Below are positions 18,363 through 27,289 of a DNA stretch of 64,000 nucleotides, in pieces. The DNA is from Streptomyces sp. DvalAA-14 (GTDB lineage: Bacteria > Actinomycetota > Actinomycetes > Streptomycetales > Streptomycetaceae). The notes under the pieces were generated by a model, which was given only the letters and a program-made list of their open reading frames with translations, was not told the DNA's origin and did not search any database. Every line of letters begins with the position of its first letter. Within the stretch, counting starts at the first letter, position 1. The position numbers and the translations under genes were made by a program. The stretch is taken from NCBI RefSeq assembly GCF_900091855.1, contig NZ_FMCH01000325.1, positions 101,836-165,835 of the forward strand. Direction: 5' to 3'.

Positions 18363-18472
18363 CGCTGGCCGCGCCGCCCCCCGGCGCTCCTGACTTGCGT
18401 ACCGCCCGCCCGCCGGTACCGTCGGCAGCAAGCGGTCGTGCCGCGACGGTCCGGGCCGGAAGGAGCAGGCCG

Positions 18473-21400
18473 ATGGGTGTGAAACGGTGGATCGGGCGGT
18501 GGCCTGTGTACCGTCAGCTCACCGGGGAGGACCCGTTGGGCCGCGGCAAGGCGGCCCAGTCCCCGCGCTCGGCCGGACTGGCGCCCCGCACGGAGAGCGC
18601 CGACCGGGTGGTGGACTCGATCTGTCCCTATTGCGCCGTGGGGTGCGCCCAGCGCGTCTTCGTCAAGGACGAGCAGGTCATCCAGATCGAGGGCAATCCG
18701 CACAGTCCCATTTCGCGCGGCCGGCTGTGCCCGAAGGGCTCGGCCAGCAAGCAGCTCGTCACCGGCCCGCAGCGGGTGCAGAAGGTGCGCTACCGGCCGC
18801 CCTACGCCACCGAATGGCAGGACCTGGATCTGGACACGGCCATGGACATGGTGGCCGACCGGGTGCTGGACGCCAGGCGCAGGGGCTGGCAGGACGTCGA
18901 CGAGGCGGGAAAGACACTCCGGCGGACCATGGGCCTGGCCAGCCTGGGCGGCGCGACCCTGGACAACGAGGAAAACTACCTGATCAAGAAGTTGTTCACG
19001 GCCCTGGGAGCACTCCAGGTCGAGAACCAGGCCCGTATTTGACACTCCGCCACGGTTCCCGGTCTGGGAACCTCGTTCGGTCGCGGTGGTGCCACCGACT
19101 ACCAACAGGACCTGGTCAACTCCGACTGCATCATCATCATGGGCTCGAACATGGCCGAGGCCCATCCGGTCGGGTTCCAGTGGGTCATGGAGGCGAAGAA
19201 CCGCGGCGCCCGGGTCATCCACATCGACCCCCGGTTCACCCGTACCAGCGCGCTGGCCGACCAGCACGTCACGCTGCGGGCCGGCACGGACATCGCCTTC
19301 CTCGGCGGGGTGATCCACCACATCCTGTCCAACGACCTGTACTTCCGGGAGTACGTGCAGGCCTACACCAACGCCTCGTTCCTGGTGGACGAGCGGTTCC
19401 AGGACACGGAGGACCTGGACGGACTGTTCGGCGGCTACGACGCGCGCACCGCCGCCTACGACGCGTCCGTGTGGGCCTACGAGTCCTGCCCGACCGAGGA
19501 GCAGCCGGGCCGCCGCTCGAAGGAGCAGTCCCACGGGTACAGCCACGGGGCGAGCGGCCCCGTCATGGAGGGATCGGCGCAGGACATCGCCGCCGACCCG
19601 ACCCTGGAGCATCCCCGGTGCGTCTTCCAGGTGCTCAAGCGGCACTTCTCCCGCTACACCCCGGACATGGTGGAGCGGATCTGCGGTGTGCCGCAGGACC
19701 TGTTCGCAGAGGTCTGCCGGGCCTGGACGTCGAACTCGGGGCGCGAACGCACCGCCGGCCTGGTCTACAGCGTGGGCTGGACCCAGCACTCGACCGGCGC
19801 CCAGTACATCCGGGCCGGGGCCATCATCCAGCTTTTGCTGGGCAACATCGGCCGTCCGGGCGGCGGGATCTACGCGCTGCGCGGCCACGCCAGCATCCAG
19901 GGCTCCACCGACATCCCGACCCTGTTCAACCTGCTCCCCGGCTACCTCCCGATGCCCGACACCACCCACGAGGACCTCAACAGCTACGTGGAGGGCATCA
20001 GCGGCCACAACCAGAAGGGATTCTGGGGCAACGCCGGCGCCTACACCGTCTCGCTGCTCAAGGAGTACTGGGGCGAGGCCGCGACCGCGGACAACGACTA
20101 CTGCTTCGACTACCTGCCGAGGATCAACGGCGACCACGGTACCTACCGCACCGTGATGGACATGGTCGACGGCAAGGTGTTCGGCTACTTCCTGCTCGGT
20201 CAGAACCCGGCGGTCGGCTCGGCCCACGGCAGGCTGCAACGCCTGGGCATGGCCAACCTCGACTGGCTGGTCGTCCGCGACCTGGCCATGATCGAAAGTG
20301 CCACCTTCTGGAAGGACGCGCCCGAGATCGAGACCGGGGAGATCGCCACCGAGCGCTGCCGTACCGAGGTGTTCTTCTTCCCCGCCGCCTCGCACGTCGA
20401 GAAGTCCGGCACGTTCACCCAGACCCAGCGGATGCTGCAATGGCGCGACCAGGCCGTCGAACCCGCCGGGGACCAGCGCTCCGAGCTGTGGTTCTTCCAC
20501 CAGCTCGGCCTGAGGCTGAAGGCCAAGCTCGCCGGCTCGACCGACGAGCGGGACCGTCCGCTGCTCGACCTGGCCTGGGACTACGACGTGGAGGGCGACG
20601 AGCCGTCGTCGGCGGACGTGCTGCGTCACATCAACGGCATCGACCTGCGCACCGGCCGCACGGTCAGCGGCTACACCGATCTGCGGGCGGACGGCAGCAC
20701 CTCCTGCGGCTGCTGGATCTACAGCGGTGTCTACGCCGACGAGGTCAACCAGGCCCGCCGCCGGGTCTCCCGCTTCGAGACCGGCCCCTACGACGGGGAG
20801 TGGGGCTGGACCTGGCCGATGAACCGGCGGGTGCTCTACAACCGCGCGTCGGCCGACCCGCAGGGACGCCCCTGGAGCGAGCGCAAGAAACTGGTCTGGT
20901 GGGACGCGGAGCGCGCCGAGTGGACGGGCCACGACATCCCGGACTTCGAGAAGAACAAGCCGCCGGAGTACCGACCGCCCGACGGGACGTCGGGACCCGA
21001 GGCGCTGCGCGGCGACGACGCGTTCATCATGATGTCCGACGGGAAGGCGTGGCTGTTCGCCCCGGCCGGGCTGGCCGACGGCCCGCTGCCCACCCACTAC
21101 GAGCCCGCCGAGTCCCCGGCGCGCAACCTCCTGTACGGCCAGCAGGCCAACCCGGTACGCAAGGTCTACGGGCGCGCCGACAACCCCGCCAACCCGGCCG
21201 CACCCGAGGCGCACGGCGACATCTTCCCCTACGTCTTCGGCGCCGCCCGGCTCACCGAGCACCACACCGCGGGCGGAATGAGCCGCCAGCTCCCCTATCT
21301 GGCGGAGCTTCAGCCGGAGCTGTTCGTGGAGGTGTCGCCGGAACTGGCCGCCGAGCGGGGTCTGCGCCATCTCGACTGGGGCCATGTGATCACCAGCCGG

Positions 21401-21763
21401 ACCGCGGTGGAGGCCCGGGTGGTCGTCACCGACCGGATGGCGCCGCTGCGGATCGACGGCCGGGTGGTCCACCAGGTCTGGATGCCCTACCACTGGGGGC
21501 AGACCGGCCTGACCACCGGGGACGTGGTCAACGACCTGATCGGGGTGGTGGCCGACCCGAACGTGTTCATCCAGGAGAGCAAGGTGCTGACCTGCGACGT
21601 CCGGCCCGGACGTCGGCCCAGGGGCCCGGAACTGCTGCGGTACGTCGAGGACTACCGGCGGCGCGCCGGCATCACCCCGCAGACCGGCACCCGCCTGGTG
21701 ACATCCGGGGACGGCGACAGACCAGCCCACGCGGAGAACGACCGGCCGGAGGAAACACCGTGA
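18473..21763 (+). CDS. fdhA: Formate dehydrogenase catalytic subunit, selenocysteine-containing
   Basis: 1096 residues, read through the TGA at 19040-19042 as selenocysteine (residue 190). ATG at 18473 follows GGAAGGAGCAGG. The [4Fe-4S] ligands are Cys51, 54, 58 and 86 (CPYCAVGC, then RGRLCPKG). Sec190 lies in NQARI-Sec-HSATVPGLGTS, the exact context of FdhN/FdhO-type enzymes, and the frame on both sides is the same. The molybdopterin oxidoreductase core and the C-terminal molydopterin-binding domain follow. It oxidises formate to CO2 with a bis-MGD molybdenum or tungsten centre bearing Sec. No twin-arginine signal is visible at the N-terminus, so I expect it on the cytoplasmic side. It overlaps fdhB by 4 bp (GTGA). 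Confidence 0.95.
19040..19072 (+). promoter_or_regulatory. Selenocysteine codon TGA and SECIS-type hairpin in fdhA
   Basis: After the TGA (19040-19042) and 11 bases, the stem GGTTCCC (19054-19060), loop GGTCT (19061-19065) and stem GGGAACC (19066-19072) form a perfect hairpin. The loop matches the GGUCU SelB-binding loop of Escherichia coli fdhF, and the 18 bases between TGA and loop equal the E. coli spacing as I recall it. This element would recruit SelB with Sec-tRNA. Confidence 0.92.
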
Positions 21764-22776
21764 CGCAGGAGCACAGCCTCTACGGGTTGCTCACCGACCC
21801 CGCCGCGGACGCCGGCCACCGCGATCACCCGCCCAGGGTGGGTTTCTTCACCGACACCTCGGTGTGCATCGGCTGCAAGGCGTGCGAGGTGGCCTGCAAG
21901 GAGTGGAACGGCGTCCCCGAGGACGGTGTGGACCTGCTGGGCATGTCCTTCGACAACACGGGCATGCTGGGCGCGAGTTCCTGGCGGCACGTCGCCTTCA
22001 TCGAGCAGGACGCCCCGCTGGGCAGGCAGGACGCGGGCCTGCCGGGTCTTCCCACCGGCCCCTCCGCCACCGGGACCGCGGACCGGACGGTGGCCGCCGC
22101 GATGCCCGCGGCGCCGCGGGCCGGCGCCGAACTGGGCACCGGCCCCGTCGACCTGGGATTCCCCTCGTTCGACCTGCCCGGCGCGGCGACCGGCACGGAG
22201 AGCCGCACCGCCTTCCGCTGGCTGATGTCCTCGGACGTGTGCAAGCACTGCACACACGCCGGCTGCCTGGACGTCTGCCCCACCGGTGCGCTGTTCCGCA
22301 CCGAATTCGGCTCGGTGGTGGTCCAGCAGGACATCTGCAACGGCTGCGGCTACTGCGTGTCCGGCTGCCCGTACGGCGTCATCGACCGGCGGCCCGACGA
22401 CGGCCGGGCCTTCAAGTGCACCCTGTGCTACGACCGGCTGCGCGGCGACATGGAGCCGGCCTGCGCACAGGCGTGCCCGACCAAGTCCATCCAGTTCGGC
22501 CCCCTGGACGAACTGCGGGAGCAGGCCGGCCGGCGGCTGGAACAGCTCCACGAGGCCGGGGTCGGCGAGGCCCGGCTGTACGGGCACGACCCCGACGACG
22601 GGGTGGGCGGCGACGGCGCGTTCTTCCTGCTGCTGGACGAGCCGGAGGTGTACGGACTGCCGCCGGACCCGGTGGTGCCGACCCGCGACCTGCCGGCGAT
22701 GTGGAAGTCCGCCGGGCTCGCCGCCTCCGCGCTGCTGGCCGCCTCGGTGGCCGTCTTCCTCGGCGGTTCGCGTTGA
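21760..22776 (+). CDS. fdhB: Formate dehydrogenase iron-sulfur subunit, membrane-anchored
   Basis: 338 residues, GTG at 21760 with GGAGGAAACACC upstream, overlapping fdhA. Four ferredoxin-type cysteine clusters are visible: CIGCKACEVACK (from Cys36), CKHCTHAGCLDVCP, CNGCGYCVSGCP, and CTLCYDRL with CAQACP. These bind four [4Fe-4S] clusters that carry electrons from fdhA to the membrane subunit. An insert of about 60 residues rich in Ala, Gly and Pro lies between the first and second clusters. A single transmembrane helix (AGLAASALLAASVAVFLGG) ends the protein, as in FdnH. Confidence 0.92.
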   Translation: MTQEHSLYGLLTDPAADAGHRDHPPRVGFFTDTSVCIGCKACEVACKEWNGVPEDGVDLLGMSFDNTGMLGASSWRHVAFIEQDAPLGRQDAGLPGLPTGPSATGTADRTVAAAMPAAPRAGAELGTGPVDLGFPSFDLPGAATGTESRTAFRWLMSSDVCKHCTHAGCLDVCPTGALFRTEFGSVVVQQDICNGCGYCVSGCPYGVIDRRPDDGRAFKCTLCYDRLRGDMEPACAQACPTKSIQFGPLDELREQAGRRLEQLHEAGVGEARLYGHDPDDGVGGDGAFFLLLDEPEVYGLPPDPVVPTRDLPAMWKSAGLAASALLAASVAVFLGGSR

Positions 22777-23837
22777 GCGCGGGACAGGTCCGGCCGGCGA
22801 CCCCCCGCGCCGGGGCCGCCGGGCTGTGGGCGCGCGCCGTGGCCCGCATCGGTACGGGACGGCACGAGCCGGCCACCGGGACACCGCCCGGGCACCGCTC
22901 CTACTACGGCCGGCCCGTGCTCAAACCCCCGGTGTGGGAGTGGGGGGTCCCGGCGTACTTCTTCACCGGCGGACTTTCGGCCGGCTCCGCGCTGCTGGCG
23001 GCCGGCGCCGACCTGACGGGGCGACCGGCGCTGCGCAAGGCGGGCCGCCTGGGCGGTTTCGCCGCCCTCCTGGTCAGTTCGTACCTGCTGGTCGCCGACC
23101 TCGGCAGGCCGGAGCGCTTCCACCACATGCTGCGCGTCGCCAAGCCGACCTCGCCGATGTCGGTGGGCACCTGGATCCTGGTGGCCTACGGGCCGGGCAG
23201 TGCGCTGGCCGCCGGGGCCGAACTGCTCCCGCGCTCGGTGCGCGCCACCCTCCCGGGCCGGCTGCTGGTGACGGCCGCCCGCCCGGCGGGGATGTCCGCG
23301 GCCCTGCTCGCCCCGGCGCTCGCCTCCTACACGGCGGTGCTGCTCTCCCAGACGGCGGTGCCGGCCTGGCACGAGGCCCGCGCGGAGCTGCCGTTCGTCT
23401 TCACCGGATCGGCGGCGGCCAGCGGCGGCGGGCTGGGGATGCTGCTGGCGCCGGTGACCGAGGCGGGCCCGGCCCGACGGCTCGCCGCGGCCGGCGCCGC
23501 GGCCGAACTCCTCGCGTCGCGGCTGATCGAACGGCGTCCCGGGCTGGTGCCCACCGCGTTCACCACCGGCCGGGCACACCGGCTGCGGCAGGCGTCGCAG
23601 TGGCTGACGCTGGGCGGCGCGGTCGCCGCGGTCACGGTGGCCCGGCGCAGCCGGCCGGCCGCGGCCGCGGCGGGAGCGGCCCTGCTGGCCGGCAGCGTGC
23701 TGCAGCGCTTCGGCGTGTTCGAGGCGGGCGTGGCCTCCACCAAGGATCCGGCCTACGTGGTGGTGCCGCAGCGGGAGCGGCTGCGGACCACCGGCGGGGT
23801 GGCCCGGGAGGCGGGGGCGTCCGACCCGGGCCGCTGA
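22773..23837 (+). CDS. NrfD/PsrC-type membrane subunit of formate dehydrogenase
   Basis: About 354 residues. The best start is a TTG at 22773 overlapping the fdhB stop (TTGA); no ATG is near, so the exact start is uncertain. The N-terminus has SYYGRPVLKPPVWEWGVPAY, then several hydrophobic helices (YFFTGGLSAGSALLAAGADL, GFAALLVSSYLLVADLGRP, AALLAPALASYTAVLLSQTA, and others near the C-terminus). NrfD proteins bind or exchange quinone next to an iron-sulfur subunit, so this is the likely anchor and quinone site in place of the cytochrome b FdnI. Its stop lies 4 bp from the stop of the convergent ferritin-like gene. Confidence 0.82.
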   Translation: MSAGQVRPATPRAGAAGLWARAVARIGTGRHEPATGTPPGHRSYYGRPVLKPPVWEWGVPAYFFTGGLSAGSALLAAGADLTGRPALRKAGRLGGFAALLVSSYLLVADLGRPERFHHMLRVAKPTSPMSVGTWILVAYGPGSALAAGAELLPRSVRATLPGRLLVTAARPAGMSAALLAPALASYTAVLLSQTAVPAWHEARAELPFVFTGSAAASGGGLGMLLAPVTEAGPARRLAAAGAAAELLASRLIERRPGLVPTAFTTGRAHRLRQASQWLTLGGAVAAVTVARRSRPAAAAAGAALLAGSVLQRFGVFEAGVASTKDPAYVVVPQRERLRTTGGVAREAGASDPGR

Positions 23838-23841
23838 CACC

Positions 23842-25056
23842 TCACATGAAGTTGCGAGTGTGCAGGGCCGAGAGCTCGGCCGCCTCGTCGGCGGGGAACC
23901 CGAGCCGCAGGAGCCGGCGCTGCCGCCCTTCGTCCATCGCCGCCAGCAGGCCGCGGACGGCCCGGTGACCGCGGCCGATGGCGGCGGGCTCCCAGCCGCC
24001 GGCCGCCAGCAGGACCAGAGCGTCCAGGACGTCCTGGTTGAGACCGGCGGTGTCCCGCAACATGTCGTGACGACGTTCGACCGCGCCGCGCAACCGGCCC
24101 CGCAGGCCCGGGTCCACGGACGACTGGTGCTCCAGATGGGCGATACCGAAGGCGACATGGCGGGCCTCGTCCTGGTGGGCCAGGCGTACCACCGCACGGG
24201 TGACGGGGTCGGGCGCGTGCCGATCGAGGAACGACAGCAGGTTGAGGAAGCTGCCCTCGCCCAGTACGGAGAGCAGGAACGCGGCGAGGGTGAAGTCGGG
24301 TTCGGCGAGCAGGGTGGCCAGGGAGGCGCGTCCGCCGGCCGAGGAGGTACCCATCCGCCCGGTCCTCAGCAGCGCCCGGCGGGTGAAGACCTCCAGGTGG
24401 CGGGCCTCGTCCGCGGCCTGGACGGCGAGCAGTTGGAGGACCTCCCGGAAGTGCGGATGGACGCGCCCCAGCAGCCGGGCCGGCAGCACCAGGGCCGCCT
24501 GCTCGTTCTCCACCAAGTAGGTCATCACCTGGACCACCGCCTCCTCCACGGCCGGCGGCAACGCGAAGGCGGCGTCCCAGGGCACGGCCGTGGCGGGATC
24601 CCACTGGGCCGCGGCCGCGTGGGCGTACAGGCTGGGCGCGATCTGCGCCCACACCAGGTCGCGCTCGGCCAGGTCGAAGCCGAGGGCCGGCGCCCCGTCC
24701 TCCACGAGTGCGCCCCGGGCGGCCAACCCCCAGCCGGGGTCGGGGCGTTCGACGATCCCGCCCGGCGCGGGCCCGCCGGCCCGCACGGCGCGCGCCCAGC
24801 GGTCCTGATCGGCGGACCCGCGTACCACCACCGCGCCGTCCGGGGTGTGCGGCCCCTCCCAGGGCCGCACCTGGTGGCCCTTGCCGCGGCACCAGGCGGA
24901 CAGGTGGACCAGCAGTGCCGGATCGTGCCCGGTCACCGTGAGATGCCCGCCGGGCGCCAGCCCGGCGAGCGCCCGCTGCACCAGGAGATGCCCGCCCTGG
25001 CCGAAGGGGAGGTCCGCCAGGTCGACCGCGGTCCGCGACTCGGCCGAGCGGCTCAC
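23842..25056 (-). CDS. TusA-like domain fused to ferritin-like diiron domain
   Basis: 404 residues, GTG at 25056 overlapping the stop of the upstream gene (GTGA). Residues 11-63 fold like TusA/SirA (VDLADLPFGQGGHLLVQRAL, then LTVTGHDPALLVHLSAWC), but the conserved Cys-Pro of TusA is replaced by Pro-Phe-Gly. Residues about 170-330 form a ferritin-like bundle with a full set of diiron ligands: Glu183/185, E217-A-R-H220, Glu267 and E297-A-R-H300. Such sites activate oxygen for hydroxylation, N-oxygenation or similar reactions, or store iron. Last gene of a three-gene unit beside selD. I do not know a characterised protein of this build; the function is open. Confidence 0.72.
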   Translation of the reverse strand: MSRSAESRTAVDLADLPFGQGGHLLVQRALAGLAPGGHLTVTGHDPALLVHLSAWCRGKGHQVRPWEGPHTPDGAVVVRGSADQDRWARAVRAGGPAPGGIVERPDPGWGLAARGALVEDGAPALGFDLAERDLVWAQIAPSLYAHAAAAQWDPATAVPWDAAFALPPAVEEAVVQVMTYLVENEQAALVLPARLLGRVHPHFREVLQLLAVQAADEARHLEVFTRRALLRTGRMGTSSAGGRASLATLLAEPDFTLAAFLLSVLGEGSFLNLLSFLDRHAPDPVTRAVVRLAHQDEARHVAFGIAHLEHQSSVDPGLRGRLRGAVERRHDMLRDTAGLNQDVLDALVLLAAGGWEPAAIGRGHRAVRGLLAAMDEGRQRRLLRLGFPADEAAELSALHTRNFM

Positions 25057-25904
25057 GGCCGGTAGCCCTCGGCGGTGACACGGCCCGCGGCGTCGTAGAA
25101 GCCCGTTTCGTCGACCGCCGCCTCCAGCGCCGTGAAGTGCTCGGTCCGCCCGGGGAGCCAGGCGTTGAGGCCCTCCAGGTCGAACAGCCGCCGCACATCG
25201 GGCTCGGCGGGCGACATGGTGAGCAGCAGTTCGCCGAAACGCTCCAGGAGCGCCGCGGGCGCCGCGTCGTTGACCGCCATGACGCAGTGGTCGTAGGCGG
25301 CTGTCCGGGCGAGGATCCGGGTGCTGCCGGCCGGCAGGGTGCCCTCCTGGCCGAACAGCAGGTGGTTCGCGTCCAGCAGGCAGGCGGCGGCGACCCGCCC
25401 GGCCAGAAGCGCGCGGGCGGCGTCGCGTTCGCCGCCGATGTGGTCGCCGTGCAGGCCGACGCCCACCTCGTGTCCGCGGACCCGCACGTCCTCGCCCGGG
25501 CGCAGCCCTTCGGCGCGGAGCGTCGACAGCGGGATGAGGGTCGCCTGCGGCGAGTCCACCGCGCCCACGGCGACCGACTCGCCCTTGAGGTCGCGGGGAC
25601 GGGCGAAGGGCGCGTCGGCGCGCACCACCACGACCGACCGCAGGTCGCGGTCGGTGTCCCGCATCACCAGCGGGCGCACCCGCGCGCCGCCGGCCGCCGC
25701 CAGCCGGCGGGTGCGGATCCATGCGAGGGGGGAGTGCCACGCCGCGTGGATCCGGCCCTGGACGAGGTCCTCGACCTGGCGCTCGTAGTGCGAGTACAGG
25801 ACCACATCGAAGGGCAGTCCGCGGGCGGTCAGCCACGAGCGGAAACCCGTCCAGATGGTCACCACCTTGGGGTCGTAGGCGACGGCCCCCATCAGCAGGG
25901 TCAC
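25053..25904 (-). CDS. PhnD/SsuA/transferrin-type periplasmic-binding-fold protein without signal peptide
   Basis: 283 residues, GTG at 25904 overlapping the stop of the ACAD-like gene (GTGA), and itself overlapping the next gene. The fold is a two-lobed type 2 binding protein: AYDPKVVTIWTGFRSWL, SHYERQVEDLVQGRIHAAWHSP, and RPRDLKGESVAVGAVDSPQA match phosphonate or sulfonate binding proteins of ABC importers. Unlike these it has no signal peptide or lipobox, and no ABC ATPase or permease gene is near. So it probably works in the cytosol, as a binding or enzyme-like protein of its operon (compare THI5-like enzymes). Substrate unknown. Confidence 0.75.
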   Translation of the reverse strand: MTLLMGAVAYDPKVVTIWTGFRSWLTARGLPFDVVLYSHYERQVEDLVQGRIHAAWHSPLAWIRTRRLAAAGGARVRPLVMRDTDRDLRSVVVVRADAPFARPRDLKGESVAVGAVDSPQATLIPLSTLRAEGLRPGEDVRVRGHEVGVGLHGDHIGGERDAARALLAGRVAAACLLDANHLLFGQEGTLPAGSTRILARTAAYDHCVMAVNDAAPAALLERFGELLLTMSPAEPDVRRLFDLEGLNAWLPGRTEHFTALEAAVDETGFYDAAGRVTAEGYRP

Positions 25905-27079
25905 ACCGCCCCCCCGAACAGCGGCAGGCCCAGGCCCGCGCGACCGCTGAAGTCGTACAGCGCCTCGGTGGTGGGCGCCATGACCCGGGCCGCGAGCGCG
26001 TCCCGGAAGCGCCGCTCGATGCCCAGGTCGCGGCGGAAGGCGGCGCCGCCGCACAACCGCATCACCCCGTCCGCGACGTCCGCGGCCGTCTCGCCGGCGA
26101 CCGCCTTGACCTGCAGCACGCGCAGCATCGCGTCGTCCCGGCCCGTCTCCAGCGCGGTGAGCGTGTCGGAGACAAAGGCCCGCGCGGTGTCGGCGCGGGT
26201 CCGCAGCCGGGCGAACGCGGCCACCACCGGCGGCTGTTCGGCCAGGCTCTGCTCCAAGTGCTCCAGCCGTGCCTGCGACAGATGGGCGCGGGCCTGGCCG
26301 AGCAGCGCCTCGCACACACCCACGCAGAAGGCCGCGTTGAGTACCAGGAAACGGGGGAGTGCGGTGGCCAGGGCGATGTCCAGGCCCTGCCCGTCGGCGC
26401 CGAGCATCGCCGAGACCGGCACGTCCACGGCCTCGGCCGTGACCGGGCAGGAGGCGTTGCCGCGCAGCCCGAAGCCGTCGAAGGAGCCCCGGACGGCCAG
26501 GCCGGCGGTGTCGCTGGGCAGATGCCACAGCGTCATGGGCCCCGGCGCGCTGAGCGGCCGGCTGGACCACACGTAGCTGTCCGCGTGGCCGGCGGAGGTG
26601 ACCCAGCTCTTGCGGGCGTCCAGACGCACGTGGCCGCCGTTCTCCGCCGCGGTGCCCAGCGGGGCCCAGAAGTGGCTGCGCGAGCCGCTCTCCGAGAAGG
26701 CGAGCGTCGTCAGGTGCTCTCCTCGGGCGATCGCCCGCCGGACGTCCTGGCTCCCGTGCGCCTCGATGACGGCGGTGGCCGAGTAGTGCATGAGCAGCAC
26801 CATGGCGGTGGACGAACAGGCCGTCGCGAGGTGCTCGACGACCGTGGCGGCGGTGGCGAGCGAGGCCTCGGCGCCCCCGACCTCGGCGGCGCTCAGCAGA
26901 CCCAGCATCCCGGTGCGGCGCAGCGCCGCCAACGCCTCGGCGGGAAAGACGCCCTGCCGGTCCACCTCGGCCGACCGGGGCAGGACCGTGTCCTCGATCA
27001 CCCGCTTCATGATGTCGGTGACGTCCTGCGGCATGGCGGTCGCAGAGGCGGGGGCGTCGGCGGTGGACGGAGCGCTCAT
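25901..27079 (-). CDS. Acyl-CoA dehydrogenase-like flavoprotein
   Basis: 392 residues, ATG at 27079. The ACAD fold is clear: helical N-terminal domain with LPRSAEVDRQGVFPAEALA, middle beta domain with FAFSES-like LAFSESGSRSHFWAPLGTAA and SFDGFGLRGNASCPV, and a C-terminal bundle with VMRLCGGAAFRRDLGIERRF-type FAD contacts. The catalytic base Glu of chain-specific dehydrogenases is not obvious. Some members of this family are flavin monooxygenase-like enzymes acting on sulfur or nitrogen compounds (DszC, SfnB and others). First gene of the three-gene unit, translationally coupled to the binding protein. Confidence 0.82.
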   Translation of the reverse strand: MSAPSTADAPASATAMPQDVTDIMKRVIEDTVLPRSAEVDRQGVFPAEALAALRRTGMLGLLSAAEVGGAEASLATAATVVEHLATACSSTAMVLLMHYSATAVIEAHGSQDVRRAIARGEHLTTLAFSESGSRSHFWAPLGTAAENGGHVRLDARKSWVTSAGHADSYVWSSRPLSAPGPMTLWHLPSDTAGLAVRGSFDGFGLRGNASCPVTAEAVDVPVSAMLGADGQGLDIALATALPRFLVLNAAFCVGVCEALLGQARAHLSQARLEHLEQSLAEQPPVVAAFARLRTRADTARAFVSDTLTALETGRDDAMLRVLQVKAVAGETAADVADGVMRLCGGAAFRRDLGIERRFRDALAARVMAPTTEALYDFSGRAGLGLPLFGGAV

Positions 27080-27289
27080 GGCGGTGCTTCCTCGGGGGCG
27101 TGCGACGGGTGGAGACCTGGCGCCTGCGACGTTAGGGGTGCGGCCGGAGCGTCGTGGGGGTCCGCGGACGGGGCTTCACCCGAAGGGGGAGGGGCGATTG
27201 GGCCGACCGGGTCGGCGGGGCGGCTCCCCGCGCCGGTCGGCCGCGCCCGGACCGGCTCGGGCGAGCCGGGCCGGAGCGCGGAAACGGGA

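Noticed and set aside
19040..19042. TGA as end of a 189-residue protein and start of a second fdhA piece
   Set aside because: Family alignment continues in the same frame across the TGA, the Sec context is canonical, and SECIS, tRNA-Sec and SelA/B/D are present.
18308..21730. 1140-codon minus-strand frame opposite fdhA
   Set aside because: Composition is typical of antisense shadow in GC-rich DNA (Val/Gly/Arg-rich), no domain, and it lies fully opposite a certain gene.
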